A DNA stretch of 33,039 nucleotides from Ligilactobacillus aviarius (GCF_001654615.1 NZ_LWUD01000003.1:1-33039), one strand, 5' to 3'; shown: positions 1 to 7,688, counted from the first letter of the stretch. A program made the numbers and translations. Notes: generated by a model not told the origin, from the letters alone.

Positions 1-2
1 TA

Positions 3-584
3 CGACGGAGACGAAGACGTTATAGTTGTAACAGGAGGGCAATTAGCAAAAATCAAGAGAGTGAAATCAATCGTCACTTCAGTGCTGATCAGCCACGAAA
101 GAAAGTATATACTGACGTCACTGAGTTCAGACTTAATAACGGCGAAAAAGTATATTTATCACCAATTTTAGATGGATTCAACGGAGAGATTATTGCTTAT
201 GACATCTCGACTTCACCTGATCTCCACCAAACATTTAATATGTTGAATCAGCTTGACCAATATGAATCGTTAAATGGAATGATTTTACACAGCGACCAAG
301 GATGGCAATATCAAAATGCGGCATATCAACGGTTTTTAAAGGAACGAGGAATCATTCAAAGTATGTCCCGTAAGGGAAATAGCTTGGATAACGGATTAAT
401 GGAGAATTTTTTCAGTGTCCTAAAACGTGAAATGTTTTATGGTTATGAAGATCAATACAAAAATACTGATGAATTGATTCAAGCAATTCACCAGTATATC
501 CAGTATTATAATAACGACAGAATTAAGGTAAAACTAAGAGGACTGAGTCCTGTTCAATACAGAACTCAGTCCCAGGTTGCCTAG
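3..584 (+). CDS. IS3-family transposase OrfB, 5'-truncated by the window edge
   Basis: The frame is open from the first bases, so the true start is upstream; the first ATG at 240 is not the start. The visible part is the catalytic core of an IS3/IS150-group transposase (rve integrase fold), which cuts and joins DNA at the element ends. All three acidic residues can be placed: Asp in YTDVTEF (about 111-131), Asp in HSDQGWQY (about 289-312), and Glu in GLMENFF with the downstream KREM helix (about 391-435). The C-terminus carries the usual YYNNDRIKVKLRGLSPVQYR motif. A 9-bp inverted repeat (540-548 and 564-572) lies in the last codons. No frameshift is visible in the part seen, so the protein may be functional if the upstream half is intact. 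Confidence 0.9.
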   Translation, partial: RRRRRRYSCNRRAISKNQESEINRHFSADQPRKKVYTDVTEFRLNNGEKVYLSPILDGFNGEIIAYDISTSPDLHQTFNMLNQLDQYESLNGMILHSDQGWQYQNAAYQRFLKERGIIQSMSRKGNSLDNGLMENFFSVLKREMFYGYEDQYKNTDELIQAIHQYIQYYNNDRIKVKLRGLSPVQYRTQSQVA

Positions 585-593
585 CTAATAAAG

Positions 594-618
594 TGTCCAA
601 CTTTTGGGGTTCACTTCA
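594..618 (+). repeat. Right terminal inverted repeat of the IS3-family element
   Basis: The 25 bp starting TGTCCAACTTTTGGGG and ending TTCACTTCA lie just after the transposase stop. Read from the outside this is TGAAGTGAACCCC..., the form typical of IS150-group ends, with the terminal TG/CA. The bases TTT after it would be the target duplication, but the left copy is not in view. Confidence 0.75.
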
Positions 619-636
619 TTTCGCCACAACCTCTTT

Positions 637-885
637 TTAAATCATATTTTTATGTAAAGATAAACGATGTTGTAAATTTCGAAGCCACTTACTCTTTTTT
701 ACTAAATGATAATCGCCCTCAAATGAGTACCACGGGAAGAATTTTTTAATTCGTGCTTCCTTATTGCGGTACGAATTAATTGCGTCAATTCGTTCAGGTG
801 CGACGAAGCGTTGATGATGTTCTCCCGTTACATAATCAACTTCGTCAATGAGGACGTTTCCTTGATCATCAAGTAAAACGTACAT
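637..885 (-). CDS. Small hypothetical protein, 82 aa
   Basis: I do not recognise this protein. It starts MYVLLDDQGNVLIDEVDYVTG, has an acidic N-terminal half, and a basic C-terminal half (KKFFPWYSF, KKSKWLRNLQHRL). It has no cysteine, signal peptide or membrane segment. A good Shine-Dalgarno (AAAGGAAG) sits 8 nt before the ATG, which supports it as a real gene. It ends 19 bp from the IS terminus, so its 3' end may have been set by the insertion, and no terminator separates it from the element. It is most likely a lineage-specific small cytoplasmic protein. Confidence 0.6.
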   Translation of the reverse strand: MYVLLDDQGNVLIDEVDYVTGEHHQRFVAPERIDAINSYRNKEARIKKFFPWYSFEGDYHLVKKSKWLRNLQHRLSLHKNMI

Positions 886-1078
886 TATAAACTTCCTTTG
901 ACAATAAATATTTAAACAACTTTCCCATTATACAAAAAAAGATATAGATAAAACTATTTTAAGCACCTTAAAAAGGACGATATTAAGAAAAATATTAATA
1001 ACTTTAAACATTCGTAACGTTTCGAATTTGATTATTAAAATGACGTTAAATGAAAATGAATGAACGAATATAAAATTA

Positions 1079-1116
1079 AAAGGAAGACGCGACCAATTCA
1101 CGTCTTCCTTTAATCT
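1079..1116 (-). terminator. Rho-independent terminator after the DUF4811 gene
   Basis: An 11-bp perfect stem (AAAGGAAGACG at 1079-1089 with CGTCTTCCTTT at 1101-1111) is followed on the minus strand by a T-rich run (TTTTTAATTTTAT). It ends the leftward MFS-DUF4811 operon. The stretch 886-1078 between it and the small hypothetical gene is AT-rich and I see no gene in it. Confidence 0.85.
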
Positions 1117-1883
1117 TATAATGATTCTTTTTCTAACTGCGGCATCAACTTGCCCATCATCTGCTGTTCAAGTTTGGCAACGAGTTGCTTTTCTTGTTGA
1201 GCGGTGATTTGCTTTTCCAATTGAGCTTTTTGTTGATCGTTCATTGTTGGATTCTTTTGCAATTCCTTCATCATTTGGGCCTTAACCAGATTTGGTAATT
1301 GCGCCTTCACTTGATCTTTGATTTGGGTTTTCGCAGCGGCTTCCTGACTCTTCATTGCCTGTAATTGACTGGTACTTAAAACAAGCCAATTTTGTGGAAC
1401 CTTAAAGATGTAAGTGTAATGATGGGTTTCCTTATTTAAACCTAAACCTGCAAACATGGTTTTCCAAAAATCATTTTGATACGTGTAGCGACTTCGTTGA
1501 ATTACCACTTGCGGGGTTTGAACATTGCTGTGTTCAACCTTGGTCGTAACATCGTAATCGATCTTTGTCTTTTGATTCTTATTTGGCTGGTCAGCTGTCC
1601 GGTAAACAAAGACCTTTTCCTTGCCGTTTCCAAGAGCTTTGTAAACGGTCAGTTTTAACGGACTGTTTTTGCCAGTCGTTGAAACTAAAGTTTTGGTTTG
1701 CGTTTCAGTGATACTCTTCATTCCAAGGTGATGTGAATCATTCAACATCAATGAAACTGAACATGCACCTGCAAGGAGTAAGAAGAAAATTGAAATTGGA
1801 TAGCGAAGTTTGGGCTTTTTAACTAACCCGATAAAGGTCGCGGCAAAAAGAACCATACTGATAAGTAATATCCATAAAACCAT
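1116..1883 (-). CDS. DUF4811 membrane-anchored protein, partner of the DHA2 exporter
   Basis: This 255-aa protein has two N-terminal hydrophobic segments (about 2-20 and 29-46), then a soluble domain. The last 75 residues are a Lys/Gln-rich helix with repeated EKQ, QLEKQI and QEKQLVAK segments that should form a coiled coil. This layout matches DUF4811 proteins, which in lactobacilli typically follow a DHA2 drug exporter. Here it starts 3 bp after the exporter stop, and its ribosome binding site (GGAGG) is inside the exporter's last codons, so the two are translationally coupled. The role is not established; an accessory subunit of the pump is the natural inference. Transcription ends at the hairpin 1079-1111. 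Confidence 0.8.
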   Translation of the reverse strand: MVLWILLISMVLFAATFIGLVKKPKLRYPISIFFLLLAGACSVSLMLNDSHHLGMKSITETQTKTLVSTTGKNSPLKLTVYKALGNGKEKVFVYRTADQPNKNQKTKIDYDVTTKVEHSNVQTPQVVIQRSRYTYQNDFWKTMFAGLGLNKETHHYTYIFKVPQNWLVLSTSQLQAMKSQEAAAKTQIKDQVKAQLPNLVKAQMMKELQKNPTMNDQQKAQLEKQITAQQEKQLVAKLEQQMMGKLMPQLEKESL

Positions 1884-1886
1884 TTT

Positions 1887-3383
1887 CTAAGCCTCCTTTG
1901 TTACTTTTTGATTAACGTCTTTTTTTACTAATCCGGCGTTCTTTTCAAGGCAAAATGCAAGGATCAATCCAAGCAAACCAAAGACAACGGCGGTAAAGAA
2001 TGCCCCGTGGTAACCATTTAAGGCAGCGGTAATTGCTTGGTGCTTGTATTCAAGCGGTGCACTGTGAAGCAATGATTTGCCAGGCATCTGGGCATTTTGA
2101 ATGTTTGAGTAAACCGTTGTGAAGATCGCCGTTCCGATTGCCCCAAGGGTCTGCCGTAACGTGTTGTTAATGGCCGTTCCGTCATTCATTTTATTCAATG
2201 GTAATGAATTCAAGCCGGCCGTTGTTGATGGCATTAACACTAATGTAATTCCCATTACCCGAACAGCATATAAAACAACAATTTCAATAATTGGCGTTGA
2301 AGTTGTTAATGTTGTGAAGTTGAATGTTCCTAATGTTAATAAGGTCAAACCGGTAATGGCTAATGTCCGAGCACCTAACTTATCGAATAAGATCCCTGAG
2401 ATTGGACTCATCAACCCCATTAACAAGGCCCCTGGAAGAAGCATTAATCCTGAATGGAATGCTGATTCGCCCCGGACGATTTGAATGTAGAGTGGAAGAA
2501 CTAATTCAACCCCAACTAAGGCAATCCGGGCAATTGAACCTAATAATGAAGCTAATGAGAAGTGCCAGTTCTTCAATAAACGCAGATCCAAGAATGGCGT
2601 TTCAAGTTTAAATTGCCGCCAGCTGAATAATGCAATGAAAATCACCCCAATGATGATCGAAGCAATAACAACCATTGATCCCCAACCGTCATTTCCGGCT
2701 TCAGATGTTCCGTAAAGCAATGAACCAAAACCGATCACGGCCATAATTGCTGAAAGAACATCCAGCTTAAGTTTCTTGGTTGGTAAAACCTTCTTCATAA
2801 AGAAGAAACTCAGTAATAAGTCTAACCCGATGAATGGAAGGGTAACTCCGAAAATCATCCGCCAGTTAGCGTTATCGATGATCCATCCTGAAAGGGTTGG
2901 TCCGATTGCAGGGGCAACCCCAATCGCAATTCCGACCATTCCCATAATCGTTCCCCGTTTTTCAGGTGGGAAAATTGACATCGCGATCGACTGTCCTAAT
3001 GGAGTTAAAATTCCACCCCCGAGGGCAGAAACGATCCGTCCGGTTAAAAGCATGGCGAAACTGTTGGCACAGAAACAAATAATGTTTCCGATAAAGAACA
3101 ATCCCATTCCAATAATGTAAAGTTTCTTTGAACTGAACCGGTTCATCATCCACGCGGTAATTGGAATCATGACCCCGGTAACCAGCATGAATCCAGTAGA
3201 TAACCACTGAACGGTGCTGGCTTTAATATTAAAGTCGTGCATCAAGGTTGGATATGCCGTTGCAAGCATTGTTCCGGCCAAGAATGTTCCGAACAAGCCG
3301 ACGATGATAACTAACATTAGTAAACCACGGCTGTACGGTTTGCCATTCATATCCAATGCACGCTTGTTTTTTGCATTGCTCAT
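1887..3383 (-). CDS. MFS multidrug exporter, DHA2 family (LmrB/EmrB-like)
   Basis: This 498-aa integral membrane protein has 14 predicted segments. It should expel drugs or toxic organic compounds using the proton gradient. DHA2 hallmarks are visible: ATAYPTLMHDF in the first segment, WLSTGFMLVTGVMIPITAW (TM2), GRIVSALGGGILTPL (TM4), PEKRGTIMGMVGIAIGVAPAIGPTLSG (motif C region), and NTLRQTLGAIGTAIFT near the end. The start has a strong AGGAGGT site 7 nt upstream. It forms an operon with the DUF4811 gene and is divergent from a TetR regulator at 3602. The 218-bp gap contains a palindrome that fits an operator. The substrate cannot be told from sequence. Confidence 0.92.
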   Translation of the reverse strand: MSNAKNKRALDMNGKPYSRGLLMLVIIVGLFGTFLAGTMLATAYPTLMHDFNIKASTVQWLSTGFMLVTGVMIPITAWMMNRFSSKKLYIIGMGLFFIGNIICFCANSFAMLLTGRIVSALGGGILTPLGQSIAMSIFPPEKRGTIMGMVGIAIGVAPAIGPTLSGWIIDNANWRMIFGVTLPFIGLDLLLSFFFMKKVLPTKKLKLDVLSAIMAVIGFGSLLYGTSEAGNDGWGSMVVIASIIIGVIFIALFSWRQFKLETPFLDLRLLKNWHFSLASLLGSIARIALVGVELVLPLYIQIVRGESAFHSGLMLLPGALLMGLMSPISGILFDKLGARTLAITGLTLLTLGTFNFTTLTTSTPIIEIVVLYAVRVMGITLVLMPSTTAGLNSLPLNKMNDGTAINNTLRQTLGAIGTAIFTTVYSNIQNAQMPGKSLLHSAPLEYKHQAITAALNGYHGAFFTAVVFGLLGLILAFCLEKNAGLVKKDVNQKVTKEA

Positions 3384-3470
3384 AAAATGACCTCCTATAC
3401 GATTAGTAGTTTTATTATCTATTAAATTGACGATGAATTCGTTAAAAAACCAAATTCTTTAAAATTAATT

Positions 3471-3498
3471 AACACATGTATATAATTACACTTGTGTT
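3471..3498. promoter_or_regulatory. Candidate TetR operator between the exporter and its repressor
   Basis: A 28-bp imperfect palindrome, AACACA.GT.TA, is mirrored as TA.AC.TGTGTT, with 10 of 14 half-site positions matching. It lies in the divergent gap and overlaps the -35 box (3492-3497) of the tetR promoter, the normal position for autorepression with co-control of the exporter. Confidence 0.55.
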
Positions 3499-3520
3499 TC
3501 TTATTACACTTATATATAAT
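3492..3520 (+). promoter_or_regulatory. Sigma-70-type promoter of the TetR gene
   Basis: TTGTGT (3492-3497), a 17-bp spacer and a perfect TATAAT (3515-3520) lie about 80 bp before the tetR start. The -35 box falls inside the candidate operator. Confidence 0.65.
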
Positions 3521-3601
3521 AGAACATGAAAATTAGAATTGCAACATTTTTGAAAAGATATTATTAGGATATGAAAATGATGAAAAGGAGAAAAGGATAG
3601 G

Positions 3602-4144
3602 ATGGATCGAAGAGTTGCACGCACAACTGGACGCATCAAGAAGGTATTTGGTGAATTGATTCAGGAAAAAGCGTTTGCCGACATTACGGTCAAGATGATC
3701 TGCGATGCAGCGGATGTTGAACGGAAGACGTTTTACCTGCATTTCAAGGATAAGTATGATTTGCTAGATGCAATTTTAAAGGAACATTTTGAGGCGTTTC
3801 GTGAAAATGTTCGTCAGATTCCAGACGCGAAACCGATTGATTTTTACCGGGAAGCGTTGGCAATGCTTGGCCGGCATCGGGAATTTTTTAAACGCGTTTA
3901 TAATGGTCAAGCCTCGGCATTAATTCGAAAGAGAATTCAATATTATGTTTTGCAACGATTGCAGTTAGAGTATGGAACGGACGTTGACCCGGCAATTCAG
4001 CATTTTATTGCAGCCGGGATCGGAGGCGTTTTTGAATCATACATTAACGGTGAAATCGAAGGCAGCGACGATCAGATTGCAGCTGACATGGCATGGATGG
4101 TCGTTCAGGCGAAAAAATATTTAAAGAAGAACTCAAACAAATAG
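3602..4144 (+). CDS. TetR/AcrR-family transcriptional repressor
   Basis: This 180-aa protein has an N-terminal TetR helix-turn-helix (about 10-57). The recognition segment reads TVKMICDAADVERKTFYLHFKDKYDLLDAI, a close fit to the family pattern. The C-terminal ligand-binding part has the HREFFKRVYN and HFIAAGIGGVFESYINGE motifs common in lactic acid bacterial TetR proteins. An AGGAG site precedes the ATG. It is divergent from the DHA2 exporter, with a palindrome in the shared gap, so it most likely represses the pump until a substrate binds. The last codon and stop are part of the terminator stem shared with greA. Confidence 0.88.
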   Translation: MDRRVARTTGRIKKVFGELIQEKAFADITVKMICDAADVERKTFYLHFKDKYDLLDAILKEHFEAFRENVRQIPDAKPIDFYREALAMLGRHREFFKRVYNGQASALIRKRIQYYVLQRLQLEYGTDVDPAIQHFIAAGIGGVFESYINGEIEGSDDQIAADMAWMVVQAKKYLKKNSNK

Positions 4145-4175
4145 TGGATGAGCATTGCTCATCCACTATTTGTTT
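4135..4175. terminator. Bidirectional terminator shared by tetR and greA
   Basis: A perfect 19-bp stem (4135-4153 with 4157-4175) closes on a 3-nt loop (ATT). The stem contains the stop codons of both converging genes: tetR at 4142-4144 and greA at 4166-4168. AAACAAAT / ATTTGTTT at the base supplies the U-rich side in both directions. Confidence 0.85.
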
Positions 4176-4642
4176 ACACTCACTTTAATGATCGTAACTT
4201 GATATGACGAAGCCGGGGCAACAACATCAACGGTCGTACCCGCTTTCTGATGCATGATTGCACGTCCAATCGGAGAATCAAATGAAATTTTTTGGTCATC
4301 AACGTTGGCTTCCTGTTTGCCGACGATATGATATGTTTCGGTTTCATTATCGTCTTCAAAACGCAGTTCAACGTCGGTCCCGATATCGACTTCACCGTTG
4401 TCTTCCGGTTCAATTACCTGGGCGTATTGTAACTGCTTATTGAGATAACGCAACCGGCTTTCAAGGTGGCGTAAATCACGTTTAGCAGCACTGTACTCGG
4501 CGTTTTCAGATAGATCGCCAAGCGCCCGGGCTTCTTGCAATTGTTTGATTTTAGCCGGCCGGTCAGCTTTTAAGGCTTCGATTTCATCAACGATTTGCTG
4601 GTGGCCTTCCGGCGTCATTTTTTGAAAATATACGTCAGCCAT
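4166..4642 (-). CDS. greA: Transcript cleavage factor of the GreA family
   Basis: This 158-aa protein has the full GreA length. The N-terminal coiled coil (about 1-75) carries the acidic loop motif GDLSENAEYSAAKRDL that inserts into the RNA polymerase secondary channel and restarts backtracked complexes. The C-terminal FKBP-like domain ends in the family signature SPIGRAIMHQKAGTTVDVVAPASSY. It starts 5 bp after the stop of a RelE/ParE-like toxin gene, so the two are co-transcribed. Lactobacilli often have two greA paralogues. Without the rest of the genome I cannot say whether this is the housekeeping copy; its position next to a toxin makes an accessory role possible. Confidence 0.9.
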   Translation of the reverse strand: MADVYFQKMTPEGHQQIVDEIEALKADRPAKIKQLQEARALGDLSENAEYSAAKRDLRHLESRLRYLNKQLQYAQVIEPEDNGEVDIGTDVELRFEDDNETETYHIVGKQEANVDDQKISFDSPIGRAIMHQKAGTTVDVVAPASSYQVTIIKVSVNK

Positions 4643-4647
4643 AAATT

Positions 4648-5028
4648 TTAACCTTCATTTTCTTCAAGCATTTTACGCTTCAGCGGAATGTAATGGTGCT
4701 GTTTGATTTCGCGATCGACCTTGTGGATCTCCTTATCAGGCGTTTTCTGGGTCGTTTTGCGGAAAGCGTGCATGATAAAGTAATCCCCGTCCTGGGCAAT
4801 GAACATCAACCGGTATTTGCCTAACCGAATTTTGTATAAATGCCGGTAAGGAAGCCGCAAAATCATCCGCTTAACCGTTGGCCGGGTAAGCGGTAAGGTC
4901 TGCTCGTTCATTTGGGTCAGCATGTCATTGACTTTGCGGTAAATGCTTTGATCTTTTTCGCGAATTTTGCGGTACCAGTCTAAAAATAGAACTTTCCCGC
5001 GATTATCTTCATACAGGTAGATTGCCAT
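4648..5028 (-). CDS. RelE/ParE-family (Gp49-like) toxin-type protein
   Basis: This 126-aa protein has the fold-defining pattern of RelE/HigB toxins of the Gp49/DUF891 type: an N-terminal FLDWYRKIREKDQ helix, MILRLPYRHLYKIRLGKYRLMFIAQDGDYFIMHAFRKTTQKTP as the central sheet with basic active-site candidates, then a basic tail. Such toxins cut ribosome-bound mRNA. I choose the ATG at 5028: it has GAGGA 9 nt upstream, whereas the in-frame ATG at 5067 has no such site and falls in the promoter palindrome. No helix-turn-helix antitoxin gene lies beside it. The next gene, 5 bp on, is greA. It could be a toxin with a distant antitoxin or a domesticated RNase. Confidence 0.75.
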   Translation of the reverse strand: MAIYLYEDNRGKVLFLDWYRKIREKDQSIYRKVNDMLTQMNEQTLPLTRPTVKRMILRLPYRHLYKIRLGKYRLMFIAQDGDYFIMHAFRKTTQKTPDKEIHKVDREIKQHHYIPLKRKMLEENEG

Positions 5029-5055
5029 TTCAAAGATCCTCTCTAAAACTGAAAC

Positions 5056-5089
5056 TTGACATAGCATGATATATTTTAATTATATCATG
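5056..5089. promoter_or_regulatory. Divergent promoter region with palindromic operator (toxin-greA / MATE)
   Basis: A perfect 9-bp inverted repeat (CATGATATA at 5065-5073, TATATCATG at 5081-5089, spacer 7) sits between the divergent toxin and MATE genes. TTGACA at 5056-5061 with ATTATA or TTATAT at 5079-5085 gives a rightward promoter. The same ATTATA reads TATAAT on the minus strand and can serve as the toxin -10. One bound protein here could control both directions. Confidence 0.6.
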
Positions 5090-5103
5090 ATCGTTGAAAA
5101 ATA

Positions 5104-6471
5104 ATGAAAACGACGCGGAAAGGGAAGAATATCTTGGAAGAACTATTTGAAAAAGCACCAATTAAACAGGTCTATTTTAAAATTTCATTGCCGGTCGTCA
5201 TGGGGATGCTCGCCAGCATGGTATATAACTTGGCGGACACCTTTTTTGTTGCGCAAACGGGAAATACAGATCTGGTTGCGGGAATTACGGTTTGTACGCC
5301 GCTGTTTATGTTCATGTTAGCTTTAGGCGATATTTTTGGAATTGGCGGCAGTTCAGTGATTTCCCGGTTGTTTGGTCAAAAGGAGCATGATCGCAGTGCC
5401 CGGACCAGCAGTGCATGTTTCTACTATTCAATTGGTTTGGGAATTGTCGTAACGGTTTTATTGTTGATTTTTGAAAAACCGCTTTTACATATGTTAGGGG
5501 CAACGGCTGCAACGTATCAGTATGCGGCTGCCTTTTATCGGGTTTACGTTTTCGGTGCGCCAATTATCATTACATCATTGACGCCAACGAACTTGATTCG
5601 AACAGAAGGATTAGCTAAGCAAAGTATGTTAGCAACGGTTTATGGGATCATCGTTTCCCTGATTCTTGATCCGATTTTCATTTTCGGATTAAAGTGGGGC
5701 GCTGCCGGCGTTGCATTATCAAATCTTCTCGGATATGCCCTTGAATTAGTGCTATTGATCTACTACACTGTTCGCGACTGCAAGTACATTAACGTTGACA
5801 TTAAGCAGGCGCACATTAATTGGAAAGAATTTCGCGAAGTGTTAGCGATCGGAATTCCAGGATCCATTACAAACCTTATGCAAAGTTTCGGAATTGCGTT
5901 ACTGAACAACTTCCTGGCAGCTTACGGGGCAGACCAAGTAGCCGCAATGGGGATTACGCAAAAAATTGCATCGATCATCACCTTAGTAATGGTCGGCTTT
6001 GCCTTTGGAGCCCAACCGTTGATTGGATATAACTATGGGGCGAAGAATGTTAAACGGTTTAAGGAAGCCCTTGATTTTGATCTGCTGATCGAAGTCGGTT
6101 ACGCAATTATCTTCTCAATTATTTTGATGATCATTGCTCCATTCCTGATCAAAATTTTCATGAATAAGCCAATCATTGTCAGTCTTGGGGCTTATATGTT
6201 GCGGGCATGTTTGACCACGACTCCATTTATCGGCGCAATCCTAGTATTTACAACGGTTTTCCAATCAGCTGGAAAAGCTTGGAGTGCATTTACAATGTCA
6301 TTTGCGCGTCAGGGAGTTGTTTACCTGATCACGATGCTTGCATGTTCCGCCCTCTTTGGTTTCCACGGGGTTGTCTGGGCGCAACCCGTTGCCGATGTCA
6401 TTACGTTTGCAATCGGTTTGCTGTTATACCGTGGTGATTTTCATAAATGGATGCAACAAAATGAAAAATAG
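5104..6471 (+). CDS. MATE-family multidrug efflux transporter
   Basis: This 455-aa protein with about 12 membrane segments should couple drug export to Na+ or H+ entry. The first segment has the MATE pattern ISLPVVMGMLASMVYNLADTFFVAQTG, followed by GDIFGIGGSSVISRLFGQ. The second half repeats it (AIGIPGSITNLMQSFGIALLN, GFAFGAQPLIGYNYGAKN). The ATG at 5104 has no Shine-Dalgarno and would sit about 15 nt after the likely transcription start. A TTG at 5134 in frame has AAAGGGAAG six nt before it and may be the real start, removing ten residues (MKTTRKGKNI). The gene is divergent from the RelE-greA pair across a palindromic operator. No terminator is visible after it. Confidence 0.9.
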   Translation: MKTTRKGKNILEELFEKAPIKQVYFKISLPVVMGMLASMVYNLADTFFVAQTGNTDLVAGITVCTPLFMFMLALGDIFGIGGSSVISRLFGQKEHDRSARTSSACFYYSIGLGIVVTVLLLIFEKPLLHMLGATAATYQYAAAFYRVYVFGAPIIITSLTPTNLIRTEGLAKQSMLATVYGIIVSLILDPIFIFGLKWGAAGVALSNLLGYALELVLLIYYTVRDCKYINVDIKQAHINWKEFREVLAIGIPGSITNLMQSFGIALLNNFLAAYGADQVAAMGITQKIASIITLVMVGFAFGAQPLIGYNYGAKNVKRFKEALDFDLLIEVGYAIIFSIILMIIAPFLIKIFMNKPIIVSLGAYMLRACLTTTPFIGAILVFTTVFQSAGKAWSAFTMSFARQGVVYLITMLACSALFGFHGVVWAQPVADVITFAIGLLLYRGDFHKWMQQNEK

Positions 6472-6551
6472 GCTCGAGCAACCGGCTAATTTATGTTAAG
6501 ATATTGTTCGTGCATAATAAAAAAGAATTAATATTTGGAAAGGTGATATAG

Positions 6552-7670
6552 GTGAAACGGATCGAAGAATCTGGGGAAATTTCATTCAAACAAGCTTTTG
6601 TTGATTTTTGGCGCGGACTTTTCAGTTTTGGTGGCCGGTCAACGCGGACGGGCTTCTGGTATGGAATTTTAACGACGTCTGTTATTTCTTATGGAATTTT
6701 AGGCTTATTAATTACCCTAAACGGAATGGTTTGCAAAATAGCTGGGCCTAATGGAGCGTTTATGACGATCTTCATTATTTCAGTTCTAGTTTATCTAGTT
6801 GCTTTTGTTGTAATCAAAATTGGAACGTGGGCATTGTTTTTCCGCCGAATGCGGGATGTTGGTTTTAAGACCACTCCTTTAATAATTTGGTTAGTAATCT
6901 CACTAGTACCTATTCCGTTGTTAACAATTTTGATGGCAATCGTTAACATTTGGCTGATCTATGTTGCATCCGTTCCGTCCGGCCATTTTGTTAAGCAATA
7001 TCAAAATGGTTTTATGAAATTCCTTTTTGAAAGCCCGGAGACTTTTGAATTCCATGATGACCTTCAAGTTATTAAATTTGAACCTGACGGAACAGAAGAA
7101 AACGTTGTGAAGGGCCGAATTATGGAACGTGGGAAGGTCAGCTTTAAGCAGGCATTTCATGATTACTTCCATGGGATGTTGAGTTTTGGTGGCCGGTCAA
7201 CCCGGGCCGGTTTCTGGAAAGTTGCTCTGATTATCCAAGTTTTAATGATGATTTTCTGGATTGGGTTTATGTGTTGCATAATCTTTTTCTTAATGAACAT
7301 AATTCAATTTATTTTCCATTCGGATGAGATAATGCCATTTTCAACGAATATAGTTGCAATTGGAGTTGGAATGATTATTTTGAGTGCCCTTGTTCCATTC
7401 GGATTTGCTAACTGGGCAGTGATGATCCGGCGGCTAAGAGACGTTGGACTGAAATTGAAGACAATGTTCATTGGCTGGGGTCTCATGGTGGTATTAAATA
7501 TTATTATTTCAATTGTTTTTTCAGCAGTTTCTCGAGGAATGATTTCGGGAACCATTTGGAATATTGGAATTGATTTAATTATTCAAATCATTTTCCTATG
7601 CCTTCCAACCGGAGCAATGGCAACACAAAAGGAAGATTCAAAGTTTTTTGAAAATAAATCATTATTTTAG
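6552..7670 (+). CDS. Tandem DUF805 membrane protein (two fused domains)
   Basis: This 372-aa protein has two complete DUF805 domains, small four-segment membrane modules of unknown function. Each begins with an amphipathic SFKQAF..D stretch, then SFGGRSTR.GFW, and has a cytoplasmic RRMRDVGFKT or RRLRDVGLK motif before the last segments. Domain 1 is about residues 1-180 and domain 2 about 191-372. The start is a GTG preceded by AAAGGTGAT. The linker contains a VIKFEPDGTEENV motif that in the next gene is the natural C-terminus, followed by an in-frame ATG at 7122 with AAGGG 7 nt upstream. This suggests fusion of two genes. It is the first gene of the DUF805 operon. No clear promoter or upstream terminator was found in 6472-6551. 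Confidence 0.85.
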   Translation: MKRIEESGEISFKQAFVDFWRGLFSFGGRSTRTGFWYGILTTSVISYGILGLLITLNGMVCKIAGPNGAFMTIFIISVLVYLVAFVVIKIGTWALFFRRMRDVGFKTTPLIIWLVISLVPIPLLTILMAIVNIWLIYVASVPSGHFVKQYQNGFMKFLFESPETFEFHDDLQVIKFEPDGTEENVVKGRIMERGKVSFKQAFHDYFHGMLSFGGRSTRAGFWKVALIIQVLMMIFWIGFMCCIIFFLMNIIQFIFHSDEIMPFSTNIVAIGVGMIILSALVPFGFANWAVMIRRLRDVGLKLKTMFIGWGLMVVLNIIISIVFSAVSRGMISGTIWNIGIDLIIQIIFLCLPTGAMATQKEDSKFFENKSLF

Positions 7671-7688
7671 AGAAAGAGGGATTTTAAA

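Larger units (their letters stand above)
1..618 (+). mobile_element. Right-hand part of an IS3-family (IS150-like) insertion sequence
   Basis: The window opens inside an insertion sequence. What is visible is the 3' part of its DDE transposase and the right terminal inverted repeat, which ends in CA as IS3 elements do. The left end and the upstream orfA lie outside the window, so whether the copy is complete cannot be judged. No matching left repeat occurs in the window. Confidence 0.85.

Noticed and set aside
540-572. Inverted repeat in the last codons of the transposase as a terminator
   Set aside because: A 9-bp stem with a 15-nt loop and no T-run; not a convincing terminator.
2119-3120. 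Several long rightward frames inside the first DHA2 exporter
   Set aside because: Mirror frames of a clear membrane protein gene; low-complexity translations without start signals.
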